Notes under the pieces: generated by a model | Database searches by the model: none | The model's input: the letters and a program-made list of their open reading frames with translations, nothing else | What the model was told of the DNA's origin: nothing | NCBI GenBank assembly: GCA_002104905.1 | Contig: MCFE01000035.1 | Span: 62,001-126,000, forward strand | Source of the DNA: Basidiobolus meristosporus CBS 931.73 | Taxonomy: Eukaryota; Basidiobolomycota; Basidiobolomycetes; Basidiobolales; Basidiobolaceae | Reading direction: 5' to 3' | DNA: 64,000 bases | Program-made: the position numbers and the translations under genes | Shown: piece after piece, positions 42,112-57,864 of the stretch | Layout: the number at the start of each line of letters is the position of its first letter | Numbering within the stretch: the stretch's first letter is position 1

Positions 42112-42923
42112 CTAATGGAACACCTTGCGAAAGGTCAGGTTGATTCTGGTTTGGTACAGGGCGGAGGGTCTCTTGGGCAGCGCATGCTTCCAGTATTTCT
42201 GGGTTAACCCGGACATGACGAGGGTAGACCCGTGCTCCAGATGGTACTCTATCTTGAGGGATTTGTCTAATTTGTGTTGGAAGAAGAACGGCCGAGCTTG
42301 GCCAAACGAGGTCGAGGCGATGATGGGTCGCTCCCCGAGAGAGCTCTCGTTGTCTAGAGATGGGTAGGAAGGCGGGGTTAGCCGCTTCGGTTTACGTATG
42401 CCTCAACCTGAGGGGGAGAGGGGGAGAGGGGGAGTTGGTGTTTACCTGAATGGTAGCCCATGTATTCGGCGCCACTTGTATACCTGTTGCACAGAACAAA
42501 GTTGAAATAATCCCTGGGTAGCTCCAGGGTGTCTTCCAACGAGTTTGCTATCTCCTTGACCACCGGGTCCCACGCTGTGGGCCCCAAGGTCAGACCAGAA
42601 TAGGTGTACTGCTTGTCGCCGATGTAAGCGATGGTCCGGGGTTGCTGCACAACCTTGCCGAACATCTTGATTGGATACCTCTTCCACTCGAGGTTTTCTT
42701 CCAAGTATTCCAGATAGCGATCGGCCTGTTCTTTGGTAAAGTATCGAGGGTAATAAGTCAAGGTCCCAGTGCCACCTTGAAGCTCGCGTATTTCCGGGGG
42801 TTTGATGACGACGGGGTCGGGTTCAGGTGTGTTCGTGGTAGCAGCAGAAGGCGATCCGCGAGGTTTTTTGTTTAGCCAAGCGGTGATATTCGGCTGGCTA
42901 AGCTTTCGGGATGGTTTGCTCAT
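42112..42923 (-). CDS. AlkB-type Fe(II)/2-oxoglutarate dioxygenase (ALKBH2/3-like)
   Basis: Probably an oxidative demethylase that reverses 1-methyladenine and 3-methylcytosine lesions in DNA. Two exons (42446-42923 and 42112-42353), 239 residues. The iron ligands are HSD (the H-x-D, spanning the intron) and the later His in WKHALPK. The 2-oxoglutarate-binding pattern R-x5-R is RINLTFR near the end. PRTIAYIGDKQYTYSG and PRDYFNFVLCNRY match ALKBH2/3 core segments. Near the N-terminus, SQPNITAWL resembles a PCNA-interaction box (Q-x-x-I-x-x-aromatic). I start at the ATG at 42,923; an in-frame ATG at 42,959 would add 12 residues. Its start faces THG1 across 291 bp, suggesting a shared promoter region. 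Confidence 0.9.
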
Positions 42924-43214
42924 TTTGTGACAAGCCTGGTGAGGTGGACCTGCAGGCAATATAAAGGAACTATGCTGCGGTGGTGTCTCCTAGCATCGGA
43001 CTGAATGGAAGATCGGTTCAACATATGGGATCGACCAGAATCCATCAAGTTGCTTCGACCAAAGATTTGGTGATTCTGTGACAGCGCTGATAAGCGCGAT
43101 CCTCGGGAACCCAGCCAATCCAGTTCGAGGGCTCCCAAAAAAAAAGAGCTCACTTCGTTAGCCCCATTACCGCTACCACCACCAAGGAACTCTAACTTCG
43201 CCAAGGTCGGTAAG
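42924..43214. promoter_or_regulatory. Head-to-head promoter region between AlkB-like gene and THG1
   Basis: 291 bp separate the two start codons. It contains an A9 tract near 43,139 and no clear TATA box. The short distance means the two leaders and promoters must overlap or be adjacent. Confidence 0.4.
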
Positions 43215-44350
43215 ATGGCCAAGTCCAAATACGAATATGTCAAGTTCTTTGAAAAGGACGACTCCCTGTTGAAGAATACTTGGATGGTGGTTCGCATAGA
43301 TGGGCGTGGCTTCCATAAGTAAGTACTCTGTCAGCGTCATTGTCGGGCCCTTTTTACTGAGGGAGGCATCTCTATTTAGGTTTACTGCTGCCCACTCCTT
43401 CCAAAAGCCCAATGATCCTCGGGGCCTATCTTTAATGAACAGAGCAGCTCAGGAGGTTATGCTTCAGGTTCACGATATTATCTTGGGATATGGAGAGAGC
43501 GACGAATACAGGTGAGCAAGAAGGTCCGACACCCCCACCCGCCCATAGTACTTACCCTCTTCTTGCTAATCAGTTTCGTTCTTTCGAAGAAAACCTCATT
43601 ATACAACCGACGGGAGAGGTAATTGGAAACAGTGAGCACTTAACTCCGACAATTACTTATTGTCACGTTCATTCCATGTAGTAAAATTTGTTCGACCGTT
43701 GTCAGTTTATTTACTGCAAACTATCTGTTCTATTGGAAGGAGTACTTCCCAGACTTACCTCTTCAATATCCTCCATGCTTCGATGGGCGTATTGTATTAT
43801 ACCCTTCAGATGAAAATCTTCGAGACTACCTAAGCTGGCGCCAGGCGGATTGTAATGTTCTACCAAACATTGCTTCACCTTGGGGTGAATACTAACCACC
43901 TAATTCAGGCCACATTAATAATCTTTATAACACTTGCTTCTGGACCATCGTGCAGTCAGGCAAAACCGAGACCGAGGCGGAAGCTGAGCTACGTGTAAGG
44001 AGGATTCTTGGTTGAGATGAGGCAATATGTTCTAAACCAAGCTTGTTTTGCAGGGAACCGTCTCTTCGCAGAAGAACGAGTTACTGTTCACGAAGTACGG
44101 AATCAACTATAGCACGCTTCCCGCGATGTATAGAAGAGGCAGCGTTCTTGTCAGGGATAAAGTACGAACATTCAGCACGCTTCCTAATTCACCAACTGTG
44201 GTCTAACCTTACGACCTCTAGATCGATGTCCACACCACCAACTCCTCAGGCAAAGAAGTTACACGTAAAAAGTCCGCCATCCTTATCCTGCACGACGATA
44301 TCATTGGGAACGCGTTTTGGAAAGAGCGGAAGCACCTCTTGATGTCCTAA
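43215..44350 (+). CDS. THG1: tRNA(His) guanylyltransferase
   Basis: Adds the 5' G(-1) to tRNA-His, an essential step for histidyl-tRNA synthetase recognition. Seven exons: 43215-43318, 43380-43511, 43574-43618, 43682-43851, 43909-43994, 44054-44161, 44222-44350; 257 residues with consistent phases, normal for fungi (about 240-290). The metal-binding aspartates are in [12 protein letters not shown] and [23 protein letters not shown] and NNLYNTCFW are family-specific, and the C-terminus has a [10 protein letters not shown]-like segment. The ATG at 43,215 gives the usual M-A-x-S-K/R-Y-E-Y start. Confidence 0.95.
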
Positions 44351-44651
44351 GGGAGTAGATCGGATCTTACTCCTCGAATCCAGCACCAATAGAGAAATGA
44401 ATTCTTGAAATAAAATGAAATAAATGGTTACCAACAATACGACTGGCACAAAATGTGACATGCATGATTGATGCAATTATTTCGTTAGATCAGCTCGATT
44501 GTTTGCTCAGGCATTAGTTTCGACTTCAATGAGCCAATTCCGTAGCGCAACGGGCATTGTCTCCCCATTTACATAAATACGGAACAACAGCCAACGGAAA
44601 GCTGTGCAAGCACAAGAGCATCTAATCCACAGTACTCTCTTCTCTAACCCA
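44351..44651. promoter_or_regulatory. Intergenic region between THG1 and the Cys-rich protein gene
   Basis: 300 bp. The first part holds the THG1 3' end (AATAAAATGAAATAAA near 44,407-44,422, a likely poly(A) signal). The rest is the promoter and leader of the next gene; ACATAAATA near 44,570 is TATA-like. Confidence 0.35.
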
Positions 44652-45128
44652 ATGTTCCACACCGCCAGACACCTATCCGCCAGCTTCCTTGTCGTCCTCC
44701 TCTCAAGTGGGCTCGCCAACTCCGCCAACCTTTCCCGCGATTGCGAGGACTGCATGATCGGGCACCTATTGCGCATCCCTGGTTGCTCTCAGTCGAAACT
44801 CGCTCTCCCGTTTCTACCCAGCAATCCAGACTTCGATCAGCAATGCCATTGCAACCTGGTGCAGAGTGACAGATGGGCCTCCGCATGCGAACGCGTATGT
44901 GCCAGCTCAAATGCCGTGGTCCAGCTGAATTTGGAACTCGTCGCCACCCAGCCTTCCAACTGCCCGGCATCTAATCTTAATCAAATCACCAACAGTGCCA
45001 CCGTAAAAGACCCTGTGCTCGTGGAGGTAGATGCAGCCCAATACACATCTTCAGGGGCGGCCTTCAGCAAAGTGCCAACTGTAACCTCAATGGGCATACT
45101 GATGGTGGCCATCCACTGGTTGATGTGA
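44652..45128 (+). CDS. Small secreted Cys-rich protein, probable GPI anchor
   Basis: 158 residues, single exon. Residues 1-25 form a signal peptide (SASFLVVLLSSGLANS). The mature part has eight cysteines arranged C-x2-C, PGC, C-x-C, C-x3-C and a last C. The C-terminus has small residues (SSGAAFS) followed by a hydrophobic end (VTSMGILMVAIHWLM), as in GPI-anchored fungal cell-surface proteins. Eight cysteines recall CFEM proteins, but the spacing does not match well, so I leave the family open. An in-frame ATG 48 bases upstream would disrupt the signal peptide, so I chose 44,652. Confidence 0.75.
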   Translation: MFHTARHLSASFLVVLLSSGLANSANLSRDCEDCMIGHLLRIPGCSQSKLALPFLPSNPDFDQQCHCNLVQSDRWASACERVCASSNAVVQLNLELVATQPSNCPASNLNQITNSATVKDPVLVEVDAAQYTSSGAAFSKVPTVTSMGILMVAIHWLM

Positions 45129-45481
45129 GGTGAGTGAATCAAGGATATCACTGATCATCATAGCATAGACATGTCTCGGTTTGCAGATTTCCATTTGTTT
45201 AATTAAATAAAAACGCAGACTGACTTTGGTGAGGGAAAATACAAAAAGAAACTATGACGAAGAAAATATACTTTTGAAGATCATCTCGAATTTAACATGT
45301 CCAGAAAAGTCCCTACTCATTTGAAATTCATCCTTGAAGACAGTTGGGGTTGGGTTGGGTTGGTTTCGTGGGCTATAGTTTTGGGTTAATGTATATAACG
45401 ATGGGAAGGGTGTCGTGGGATTTGATGAACTGAGATGCGCCAAACGGAGGCTTGGGCAAATAGTACAACATACTGGTGATT
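45129..45481. other. Tail-to-tail spacer
   Basis: 353 bp between the stop of the Cys-rich gene and the stop of the deubiquitinase gene. AATTAAATAAAA near 45,201-45,212 may serve as a poly(A) signal for the plus-strand gene. A pyrimidine/GTTGG microrepeat (GGGTTGGGTTGGGTTGG) lies near 45,346. No gene is seen. Confidence 0.35.
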
Positions 45482-50165
<4,684 letters not shown>

Positions 50166-51063
50166 GGAGTTATCTTCCTGCTTTATAGTGCGAGATAAGA
50201 TTTCGTTAACATAAATTCCAACTGATAAGTGGTTCTAAAGACTGCATTGCGGTATAGGAGTGAAAGAGAAAGGGAATCAATCACGGGAGTCAGAAATCGC
50301 ACCACCAAACAATCAAAAACAAGGGGCGCATTTAGCAAACCTACCATATTTGAGTTTCTATTGTAATACTTTAAGACAAGATGAACGAAGACTAAAAGGC
50401 AGGCAAGAACTACTGGATGTGAAAGTGGTAAATCGGTAATGTGGATAAGGAATTCAATTGTTGCGAACGGAAACCGAACCTACTACGTTCAGTCGTTATT
50501 CAAACAAACAGTGGGCCAGAAATTGGATTGATTTATTTAAAAGGGACCGAGAAGATCTCGTTATACGCAAGCTCTTATCAGTTCATTTTTAAATTGATTC
50601 TATTAAGTATATATGCTCTTGATTGCGTGCCCCAGAATCATTATTCAAATTGCTAGTAGGCGAAAGTATGGGATTTCTTCACCGGGAACCAATAAGAAGA
50701 TCCGAATGAGCGCAAAATGATTGCATTTATATGCCGATCTTTTGTGTACTTTACGAAGCACTAGCCTGACTCAATGTAAGCGAGTGTCAGCTGCGACAGA
50801 CATGGTTGCTATTTTGTCATCATCCATCTATCATATGGAAGAGAAATCCAGTATGCTTACGTCATCTATCCATTCTTCAGATGAGATAGTTTGTGACCCA
50901 AATGGACTTCCCGAAAATGGGTTGGCAGCCTAGAATTCACATGCCTAACCCTCTCTATTTATTCGGGTCAGTGATGCTGGATTAATGATGAGGGGAGGGA
51001 AAGATAGGTGGATGGTGGATAGTGGATTACATTAGGGTATATTTGGTTTACTCGTACAAGTAC
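50166..51063. other. Intergenic region between UBP15 and TFIIIA genes
   Basis: About 900 bp between two minus-strand genes: 5' flank of UBP15 on the left, 3' flank of the TFIIIA gene on the right. Short open frames (50,441-50,656, 50,721-50,933) lack domain similarity. I see no RNA gene. Confidence 0.35.
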
Positions 51064-52493
51064 TCATATGATGTCTGATGGCACATAATCATCAACATCT
51101 AAATAAGGGACTTCAACGAACGACGCATCATCCATGTACCCTCCATCCGAATCATCCGAACTGCTCTGGCCATCATCATATTCCGGGTGCTTACTTTGCA
51201 AGTGCCTCTTCATGTCATATATCCGCATAAACATGTATTTACAGCCAGGAGCGGCGCATGGGATTTCTCGGTTGTTCTCTGGGGTAATGTAGTTATGCCC
51301 GGTGAAGATGTCGAGCAGAGACGGCGTCTCGTTAACCTTTCGCCTCTTCAGCGCTGGCTCTTCCTGTGAAAACAAGACATATCAGACCACAGTTATATTC
51401 TTGGGCGACGTACCAACACTTACCGAGGATCTAAGGTGGATCTTGGAGTGTCGTGTGAGCAGATATTTGTGAGCAAATCTTTGTCCACAGCCAATCTCGT
51501 CACAGACAAACGGTCGCTCGGTCGAATGCTTGGATTTGATATGGGATTTAAGTGCAGATTCCTAACAATTCGACGGGAATTAAAATCGCAGTTGATTGAA
51601 AAAGGAAACGGAGTTTACAAACACTGAAGAACTCTTTGTCACACTCGATATGATCACAAGGGAACTTGGGTCGATTGGGGTCGTGAACATTAAGGTGGTC
51701 GCTGAGAACATCTTTTCTCTTGAATTCTTTGCTGCAAAACGGGCAAATGATCTTGTGTGCCTCTCTTGAATGCGCTTGCAGTTCGGACCATTTGGTGAAT
51801 CCAGCTTCGCAGCCTTCATGACCACAAAAGTACCTTTGCTTTTCTAGGGATATTGTAATCCAAGTATGAGAAGCATGCTGGGGAAATGGTCACATACAGA
51901 GTCCCAAAACACCTACCCGTGTGAGTCAGTTTATGTTTTTTCAGCTTGCTTGCAGTAGGAAATCCCTTAGAGCAGCCTGCAACATCACAGGTGAAAGGAA
52001 GTTGACCAGTATGGATGCACATATGCTTTCGAAGTTGTATATGCTTAGAAAAGACCTCCTTGCAGTCCTGATAAGAACACTTTGAAATTGGTAGTTGAGT
52101 GGCTGTTGCACATTTGAAATGGTGCCAGGAAGCACTACCTTATAAGGCTTGGGGGTCTCGTGAACCAACATGTGTCGCTTGAGATGTTGGTTGGTGGCAA
52201 ATTTGGCTTCACAGCCGTCATGTGTACACATATACTTTTTGGTGGCTTCAGGATCGTGGATTCTAGCATGTACCGTCAAATGGCTATCTCTGAAATATGC
52301 CTTCTCGCAACCAGGAAAGGGGCAAACGAAAGGACGCTTAAAATATACATGTTAGAAGAAATAGTGTTTGTCACGAATTGATTGTAGTATCCACCTCGCC
52401 GGTATGAGTCCGCTCATGTTCTTTGAGTCGACATGGTTTCTTGTAGGACTTGCCACAGCCTTCGAAGAGGCATGTATAAGGTTTATCAGCCAT
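51064..52493 (-). CDS. PZF1: Transcription factor IIIA (ten C2H2 zinc fingers)
   Basis: Binds the internal control region of 5S rRNA genes and recruits TFIIIC/TFIIIB for RNA polymerase III. Six exons (52395-52493, 52139-52336, 51917-52079, 51623-51843, 51424-51561, 51064-51363), 372 residues. It starts [17 protein letters not shown]. Nine fingers follow closely; finger 7 is the short C-x2-C type (CPFCSKEF), and a tenth ([10 protein letters not shown], ending HLQSKH) is separated by about 50 residues containing a basic KRRK motif and [10 protein letters not shown]. The C-terminus is acidic. The finger order C-x4-C with T-G-E/R linkers and a displaced last finger resembles yeast TFIIIA. Confidence 0.88.
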
Positions 52494-52960
52494 CGATTGA
52501 TTTCACGTTAACTGAGACTTGCATCAATGTATATAAATCGTTTTTTTTTTCGAATGATGGATATTTAAGGCAAGTTTTCCAATGAGTGTTTATTTGTAGA
52601 CAAAATCGAAGTTTTAATTTCCATGGCAGAATTCTATATTTGCTCATTGGCTTCAGCCATTTTCCAAACCCTTCGAGGCTGCCCCAATATGGCAACGGTA
52701 CATGAATTGTGATTACATCTAATCTACATCAACACGAAGGTTGATTACATTAGCCTTACATCGACAAAATGTGACTTTGAGTGGTGATTGGCATTCCTGA
52801 GTGATCAGAAATTTAGTAAACAGTAAGCAGCCTTAGATCAAAACATCAAAATTAACTGTGATTTGATTGTGATAGTATAGAGAGGAAGAGCGCTTTGTCT
52901 AGGCAAAGATAGTGGTGGTTTTTGTTACAGGTGCGATATCAGGTTTGGTTGAATTTGAGT
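52494..52960. promoter_or_regulatory. Head-to-head promoter region of TFIIIA and CAF-1 genes
   Basis: 467 bp divergent spacer, with a T10 tract near 52,541. No clear TATA element is seen. It must hold the promoters of both genes. Confidence 0.4.
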
Positions 52961-55900
52961 ATGCCTTCCAAAAGCGCTCCCAGTACTCCAAAAAAAAGTG
53001 GCCGCAGTTTGCTGAGCTTCTTTACCCCATCTCCTTGTGCATCTGAAGGTATCTATACCAAAGTCGGTTGCGTTAGATTTTGTTTGATCTCAATTATTAT
53101 TTAGGCCCGAAAATCCCAGAAAAAGAGAGCCCATTTTTACCAGGTAGTTAGAATTGTTTCTTGGTATTCAATAGCACAAGTTAACTCTTTGTCCCAGAAA
53201 CGACCGAGTCGTCTTGCTCAGTAGCGACGGCAAGTGCTTCAAATGACCAGGGTCTAGTGGGTAAGGCCTGTTTTAGTTTCTGCTTTTATCCCGTTATTTA
53301 CCGATATTTTAGATCGTTCAGAGAATTGCTTGGGGGTAAAGGCACAAGAGACTGAATATAATGATTCAGAGGAAACAAGTGACAAAAAAGGCAAGGGCAT
53401 GTTGAGCACTGACGTTTTAACCACATATTGACTTTTTGTTTTAGAATTAAAGATAGTGCCATATGTGTATATCGAGAAATGTGTCCCAAAAGGGTGGGAA
53501 GTGGAAGAAGGGATGGACATACCGAAACCACAAAGTAAGCTTCGCGGACACACATAGCAAAGGTTCTCTTAATTGACGATCTATTGATATAGACCTTGCT
53601 ACATCAGAAGTTGGTCAGGCACCAGCGGAGGTTGATTCATACTTGACGAAAAGCGATAATGTTGAAAACAAATCCACATCAGACAAACCTGTATCGTTGT
53701 TGGAGGCAACTCCCAATGAGGGTGTGATTCAACAGGAGCAGCCAGTAATACCAGCAGTAAATAGAATGTTGAGCACAACTTCCAATCTTCAACCATGTCT
53801 AATATATTTTGGGTTCATGGAAGCGCCGGTTAGTGGAGTTGAAGAACGAGCGTCTGGTCTTCCACGAAAAGAAGATTACATTTCTACTGCATCCGGATAC
53901 AATCGTTGGTAGGGATTATTAGCTAGATGTTTCGTAACGATGGTGGTTCTTATTTATTTTGGTCAAAGAGTTGGCCTCCTTTCACGTTTCGATGGAGGGA
54001 AACGCGGGCCCACTTTTGCCTTTTCCTCAGGAATTTCATCCACTTCTGTGCAAGTTAATCCAGGAAAGGTAGCGACCTCAATGTGATGTTCATACAATCC
54101 TTCTTACTTACCCGTCCCAATTCAAGTGATTTGCCACTTTCGTCGTTGGTGTCACACGTTATGGACATTTTGTGCCCCACCGGGTACAAGGATGACGATG
54201 CTCCTGTAGGTTGGTACATTGCCAGAATGACCTTACGTGTTGACAGGAGTGATTCAAAGTATTTTTCCATATAGAACTACCGAAGATCAACCCAAGGAGC
54301 GTAGAAAACTCAATTCTATTGCTGGCAAGACATCATAATTATATTGACTCCAATGCTATCTTGGACATTAATCACGAAGATGAGCGCCCCTGTTCTGTAA
54401 GTGCCCAAGAAGTAGTTGGCCATTGCACTAGGTCATGAATCCTAATACACGTTGCATTCAGAATCTTGCTATCGTCCGATGGGAGGTTCAGAACTTAGAA
54501 TCGGCATTCTCCCCTGATCTGATCAAAATCATCGAGAGAAGAAGAGAAAAGCGAAAGCAGGTAAATATGCATTCATCTGGATCTTAATTCATTGGTGTTG
54601 ACGAGTCTCGTTCAAGGCGTCCTCGGAGGTACAAGCTCTATTCGATTCACTACCAGATGATCAGAAAGAGAAGATAAGGACCATAGCCCAAGCATCAAAA
54701 AGGAAGAGAAAGGTGCAAGACGTGATTGACGAGGTAAACACTTCACTTCTTGCATCGTTCTACAGTATCTTCGGCTAATGATGATGAAAATCAAGGAACT
54801 CAAGAGAAAAGAGAGGGAGGAGAGAGAAGCAAAGAAACGTAAAGCCAAGGAACAAAAAGAGGCAGAGAAGAGGCATCTTAAGGAGCAGAAGGAATTTGAG
54901 AAGAAGCTTCAAAAAGAGGAAGAGAGAAAAAAGAAGGTAACATCGATGTAGAAACAAGCCGGACGCGCCACCATCTCAAACTAAAATGGACATCCTCCAG
55001 GAAGAAGCCCAAAAGCAGAAAGAACAAGGCCAGACCCGCTTACAGGGATTCTTTTCTTCGATCAAGAAAGACCGAGCTACCACAGCACAGCCAGAATGTA
55101 AGTATTCTTATTGTTACACTTGACGTACGCATGCCTGTTCTAAAAATGCTCTTATTTAGCATATTTTGATGAGTTGTTTCGGCCCTTCCATGTCAAACAA
55201 TGCACATTTCTCGCCCCTATCAATCGATTTGCGAGGGAGCCGTCGGACAACTACGAAGTTGCACTTCACTCGGAGCATCCCGCTGCTGATTTCAAAGGTA
55301 GCTCGCGGTCGATCCCTGATTGTTTTTTCGTTTGTTAACCTTCGCATAGTAGAAGACCTATTCCATGAAAATCTTCAAGGCTGGAAATCAGCTGCAAAGT
55401 ACACCAGTTGCAGAAGCCAGAGGAACGATGCTACCTGGATAGGAGATGAGGACAGCTCTATTTTGGTGAAATCTAAAGCACCTAAAATGAAGCTGCTCCA
55501 ATTTGCCGAGAACTATCGGCCGGCCTACTATGGTGATTATGGGCCACTTTCTCGTAGAACTAATACCCACTCAACAATTAATTCATTGACTAGGCACTTG
55601 GTCGAAAAAGAGTCATGCGATATCCGGGAGAAAATGCTTTGCGAGAGACACCGGTGTCTTCGACTATGACTATGATAGTGAGGCTGAATGGGAGGAGGAC
55701 GAGGAGGGAGAGGAGTGCAAGAGTGATGATGATGATAGTGAAGAAGACCCGATGGACGCTGAAGAAGATCAAGAGGATGGATGGCTGGTTCCTACTGGCT
55801 ATCTCTCTGAGGATGAGATGGACGAGGACTCGATTTCTGGTAAGTCCTCATTTGAATCTTTCATTTCGTCGGAATTAACTGATTTTCAACAGGGCCTAAA

Positions 55901-56544
55901 GACATCAGAGATAAAAACGAGAGAGTCATCAGGCCGATAGTTCCTCTTACCCCTGTTATTGTCGGGCCTATTCTTGACACCAACGAGAGCGCTTCTATAT
56001 CCTTCTTTCCCGGATTTCGAGTTCAAGGGATGTATGGTGAGTATTTAACGGTAGCACTACCTTGACTAAACCCCCGACTTATCTTGGCATCTCAGGTATC
56101 CAATGCCCGATCAACCCATTGGAGAGAACCTGCTATCCACTTTATGCCGAGCTTGATGCTGTTAACGACGAAGTCGCCGAAGCAATGCAGAAGGGAAACA
56201 AAAAACTCTTCCCTGAGGAGCGCGTGGAGGAATTCCTGAAGGTAAGTCGACCGCTTTGTTTGCTGCTTCGACCCCACTAATCCCATTACGCATAGATTGT
56301 GAGCGGCAGTGCCAAACGAGTCAGCAAGCTGGTGGAGGAGCTTAAGGACACCTTTCCAGATGTTTCCAAATCGCAGCTCGTGGCCAAGCTCAAGGAGCTT
56401 GCCAGCAAAGAAAAGTGCGCCCTGACCTCGAAGCAGGTATGGCGTATCAAGGAGGACGTGGCGAAGCAGTACAATTTCGACCAAGTTAAGGCCCAGAGCT
56501 CGAGCATAGCCCAGAAGATTCTTGGTACAGTTACCAAAAATTGA
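52961..56544 (+). CDS. CAC1: Chromatin assembly factor 1, large subunit (p150/Cac1)
   Basis: Largest CAF-1 subunit; deposits H3-H4 behind the replication fork after docking on PCNA. I trace 19 exons, from 52961-53048 to 56296-56544, 818 residues with consistent phases. Seen: a degenerate PIP-like start (RSLLSFF, residues 15-21), a canonical PIP box QTRLQGFF (429-436), the long Lys/Glu/Arg coiled coil just before it (KERR-type, 370-425), CAF1A core text SYFDELFRPFHVKQ and ENYRPAYYGTW, a strongly acidic block, then GWLVPTGYLSEDE and a C-terminal winged-helix-like region (KSQLVAKLKELASKEK). The intron at 53,391 uses a GC donor. The exon 6/7 junction (donor 53,829, acceptor about 53,970) is the least certain. 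Confidence 0.9.
53391..53444 (+). other. GC-AG intron in the CAF-1 gene
   Basis: The donor reads AAAAAG|GCAAGG and the acceptor TGTTTTAG. Only this boundary keeps the frame from TSDKK into ELKIVPYV. A strong upstream exon match (AAG) is usual for GC donors. Confidence 0.75.
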
Positions 56545-56607
56545 AAGGATTTTTTGTAACATATATAATTTATTCTCTACGTATTTTTTCCAAATAAACC
56601 ATTACAT

Positions 56608-57864
56608 TTAGTCTGTCTTGGGTTTCTTTCTTATCAGGGAGCCGCCAAGTACGTTCACTTTGGGCTTTTTCCTTACAAGCGAACTGGAGAGGACATTGAC
56701 ATTGGGAGATTCGTCAAGGGATGTCTTTCGTTTAGAGCTGCTTTGCTCAGGGAGGGGCTCGATTTTGTTAGGAACGATGTCAACATGCAAAGCTTGAGCC
56801 TTTATGAGTAGATCATTTAGCTTGCGGGTAGACTGGACGCATTCGTCGAGGCAAGAAAAGTCCAGATAATACAGCTGTTCTTCAACCTCATGGAACTGCT
56901 CCTGGTCCATTGGTTCTTTGGTCACTTCGGGGCCGCTGCTAGATTTGCCGGAGCTCATGTGCAGCACAAAGAATCCTGCCCGACGACCAGAGCCACATTC
57001 TTCACTGATGCTCAGAAGCTCAAAAAACTCCCAGACACTGACATTCTCCATGTGGTCCTTGGCCGAGAGCCGGGACTTGGCATCGTCGGGGAATTGTGGA
57101 ATAACATGCAGCGCTTTATCTTTGTTGTTGTACGGCCAACCCCACTTCCAGGAAAAGCTAGTCTTGTCTTCGGTCGCAGTCGATGCTTTCAGTGACATAT
57201 CATCGGCACCGGGGACATACCAATACCCCTGCACCTGCGTAGTGTCCAAATCAGAGGTGGAGAGTGAGTGAAGGCTTCGTTTCCACCATTGAATCAACTC
57301 TTGATCGTTCAAGATATTCTTTTTGGGGTTCTTTGCCGATTCAGCAAAGAGGTACTGAGGTTGTGATCTGGCAAATACATGAAGGAATATCTCTTCATTA
57401 GTGCGCAGGTATTCGTTGGCACAATACCTGAGATATCCGTGTATAAGCGCTCTGGCCACGCTCATTCTTCCGTTCACAGCTACACTTCCCCTTGCGGGGA
57501 AAGCTCCATACCCGGAAGAGTCCAGTTTGTCTATGTAGATGGTTTTGATTACCTTGGCATCCTCTTCCGCACCCCTGGCTGTTTCATATTCGAGCACGGA
57601 TAAGCCCAGAATGTAGACTTCTTGGCTTGGCGTGGTGGGAGTGGGCTTTTTATCTTCGGTAGATTCTTCTGTGGGATCGAGTACTTGACTGACGAAAATC
57701 AACTGTCGGCGTTTCTTGCATTTTGCTTCCACAGAAGGATCGTTGTAAAGGGGCTCGGTGTCACTCCATTCCTGGGTGGAAATATAGAGCTTGAGCGGGT
57801 GCGAGCTCAGGGCAGTCTTCAAAGCTTCTTCGAGAAACGTTTCCATCATACCTGCTCTACGCAA
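56608..57864 (-). CDS. RTT109: Histone H3-K56 acetyltransferase Rtt109
   Basis: Fungal p300-like acetyltransferase that acetylates H3K56 (and K9/K27) with the chaperones Asf1 or Vps75, marking new histones for CAF-1. Single exon, 418 residues from the first ATG (57,864); the ATG at 57,849 (MMETFLEEAL) is equally plausible. Family segments seen: AFPARGSVAVNGRMSVARAL, HVFARSQPQYLFAESAKNP and ILNDQELIQWWKRSL, then near the C-terminus YLDFSCLDECVQSTRKLNDL. The Lys-rich tail (RKKPKVN, RKKPKTD) is repeated and resembles a nuclear signal. Its stop lies 63 bp from that of the convergent CAF-1 gene. Confidence 0.93.
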   Translation of the reverse strand: MRRAGMMETFLEEALKTALSSHPLKLYISTQEWSDTEPLYNDPSVEAKCKKRRQLIFVSQVLDPTEESTEDKKPTPTTPSQEVYILGLSVLEYETARGAEEDAKVIKTIYIDKLDSSGYGAFPARGSVAVNGRMSVARALIHGYLRYCANEYLRTNEEIFLHVFARSQPQYLFAESAKNPKKNILNDQELIQWWKRSLHSLSTSDLDTTQVQGYWYVPGADDMSLKASTATEDKTSFSWKWGWPYNNKDKALHVIPQFPDDAKSRLSAKDHMENVSVWEFFELLSISEECGSGRRAGFFVLHMSSGKSSSGPEVTKEPMDQEQFHEVEEQLYYLDFSCLDECVQSTRKLNDLLIKAQALHVDIVPNKIEPLPEQSSSKRKTSLDESPNVNVLSSSLVRKKPKVNVLGGSLIRKKPKTD

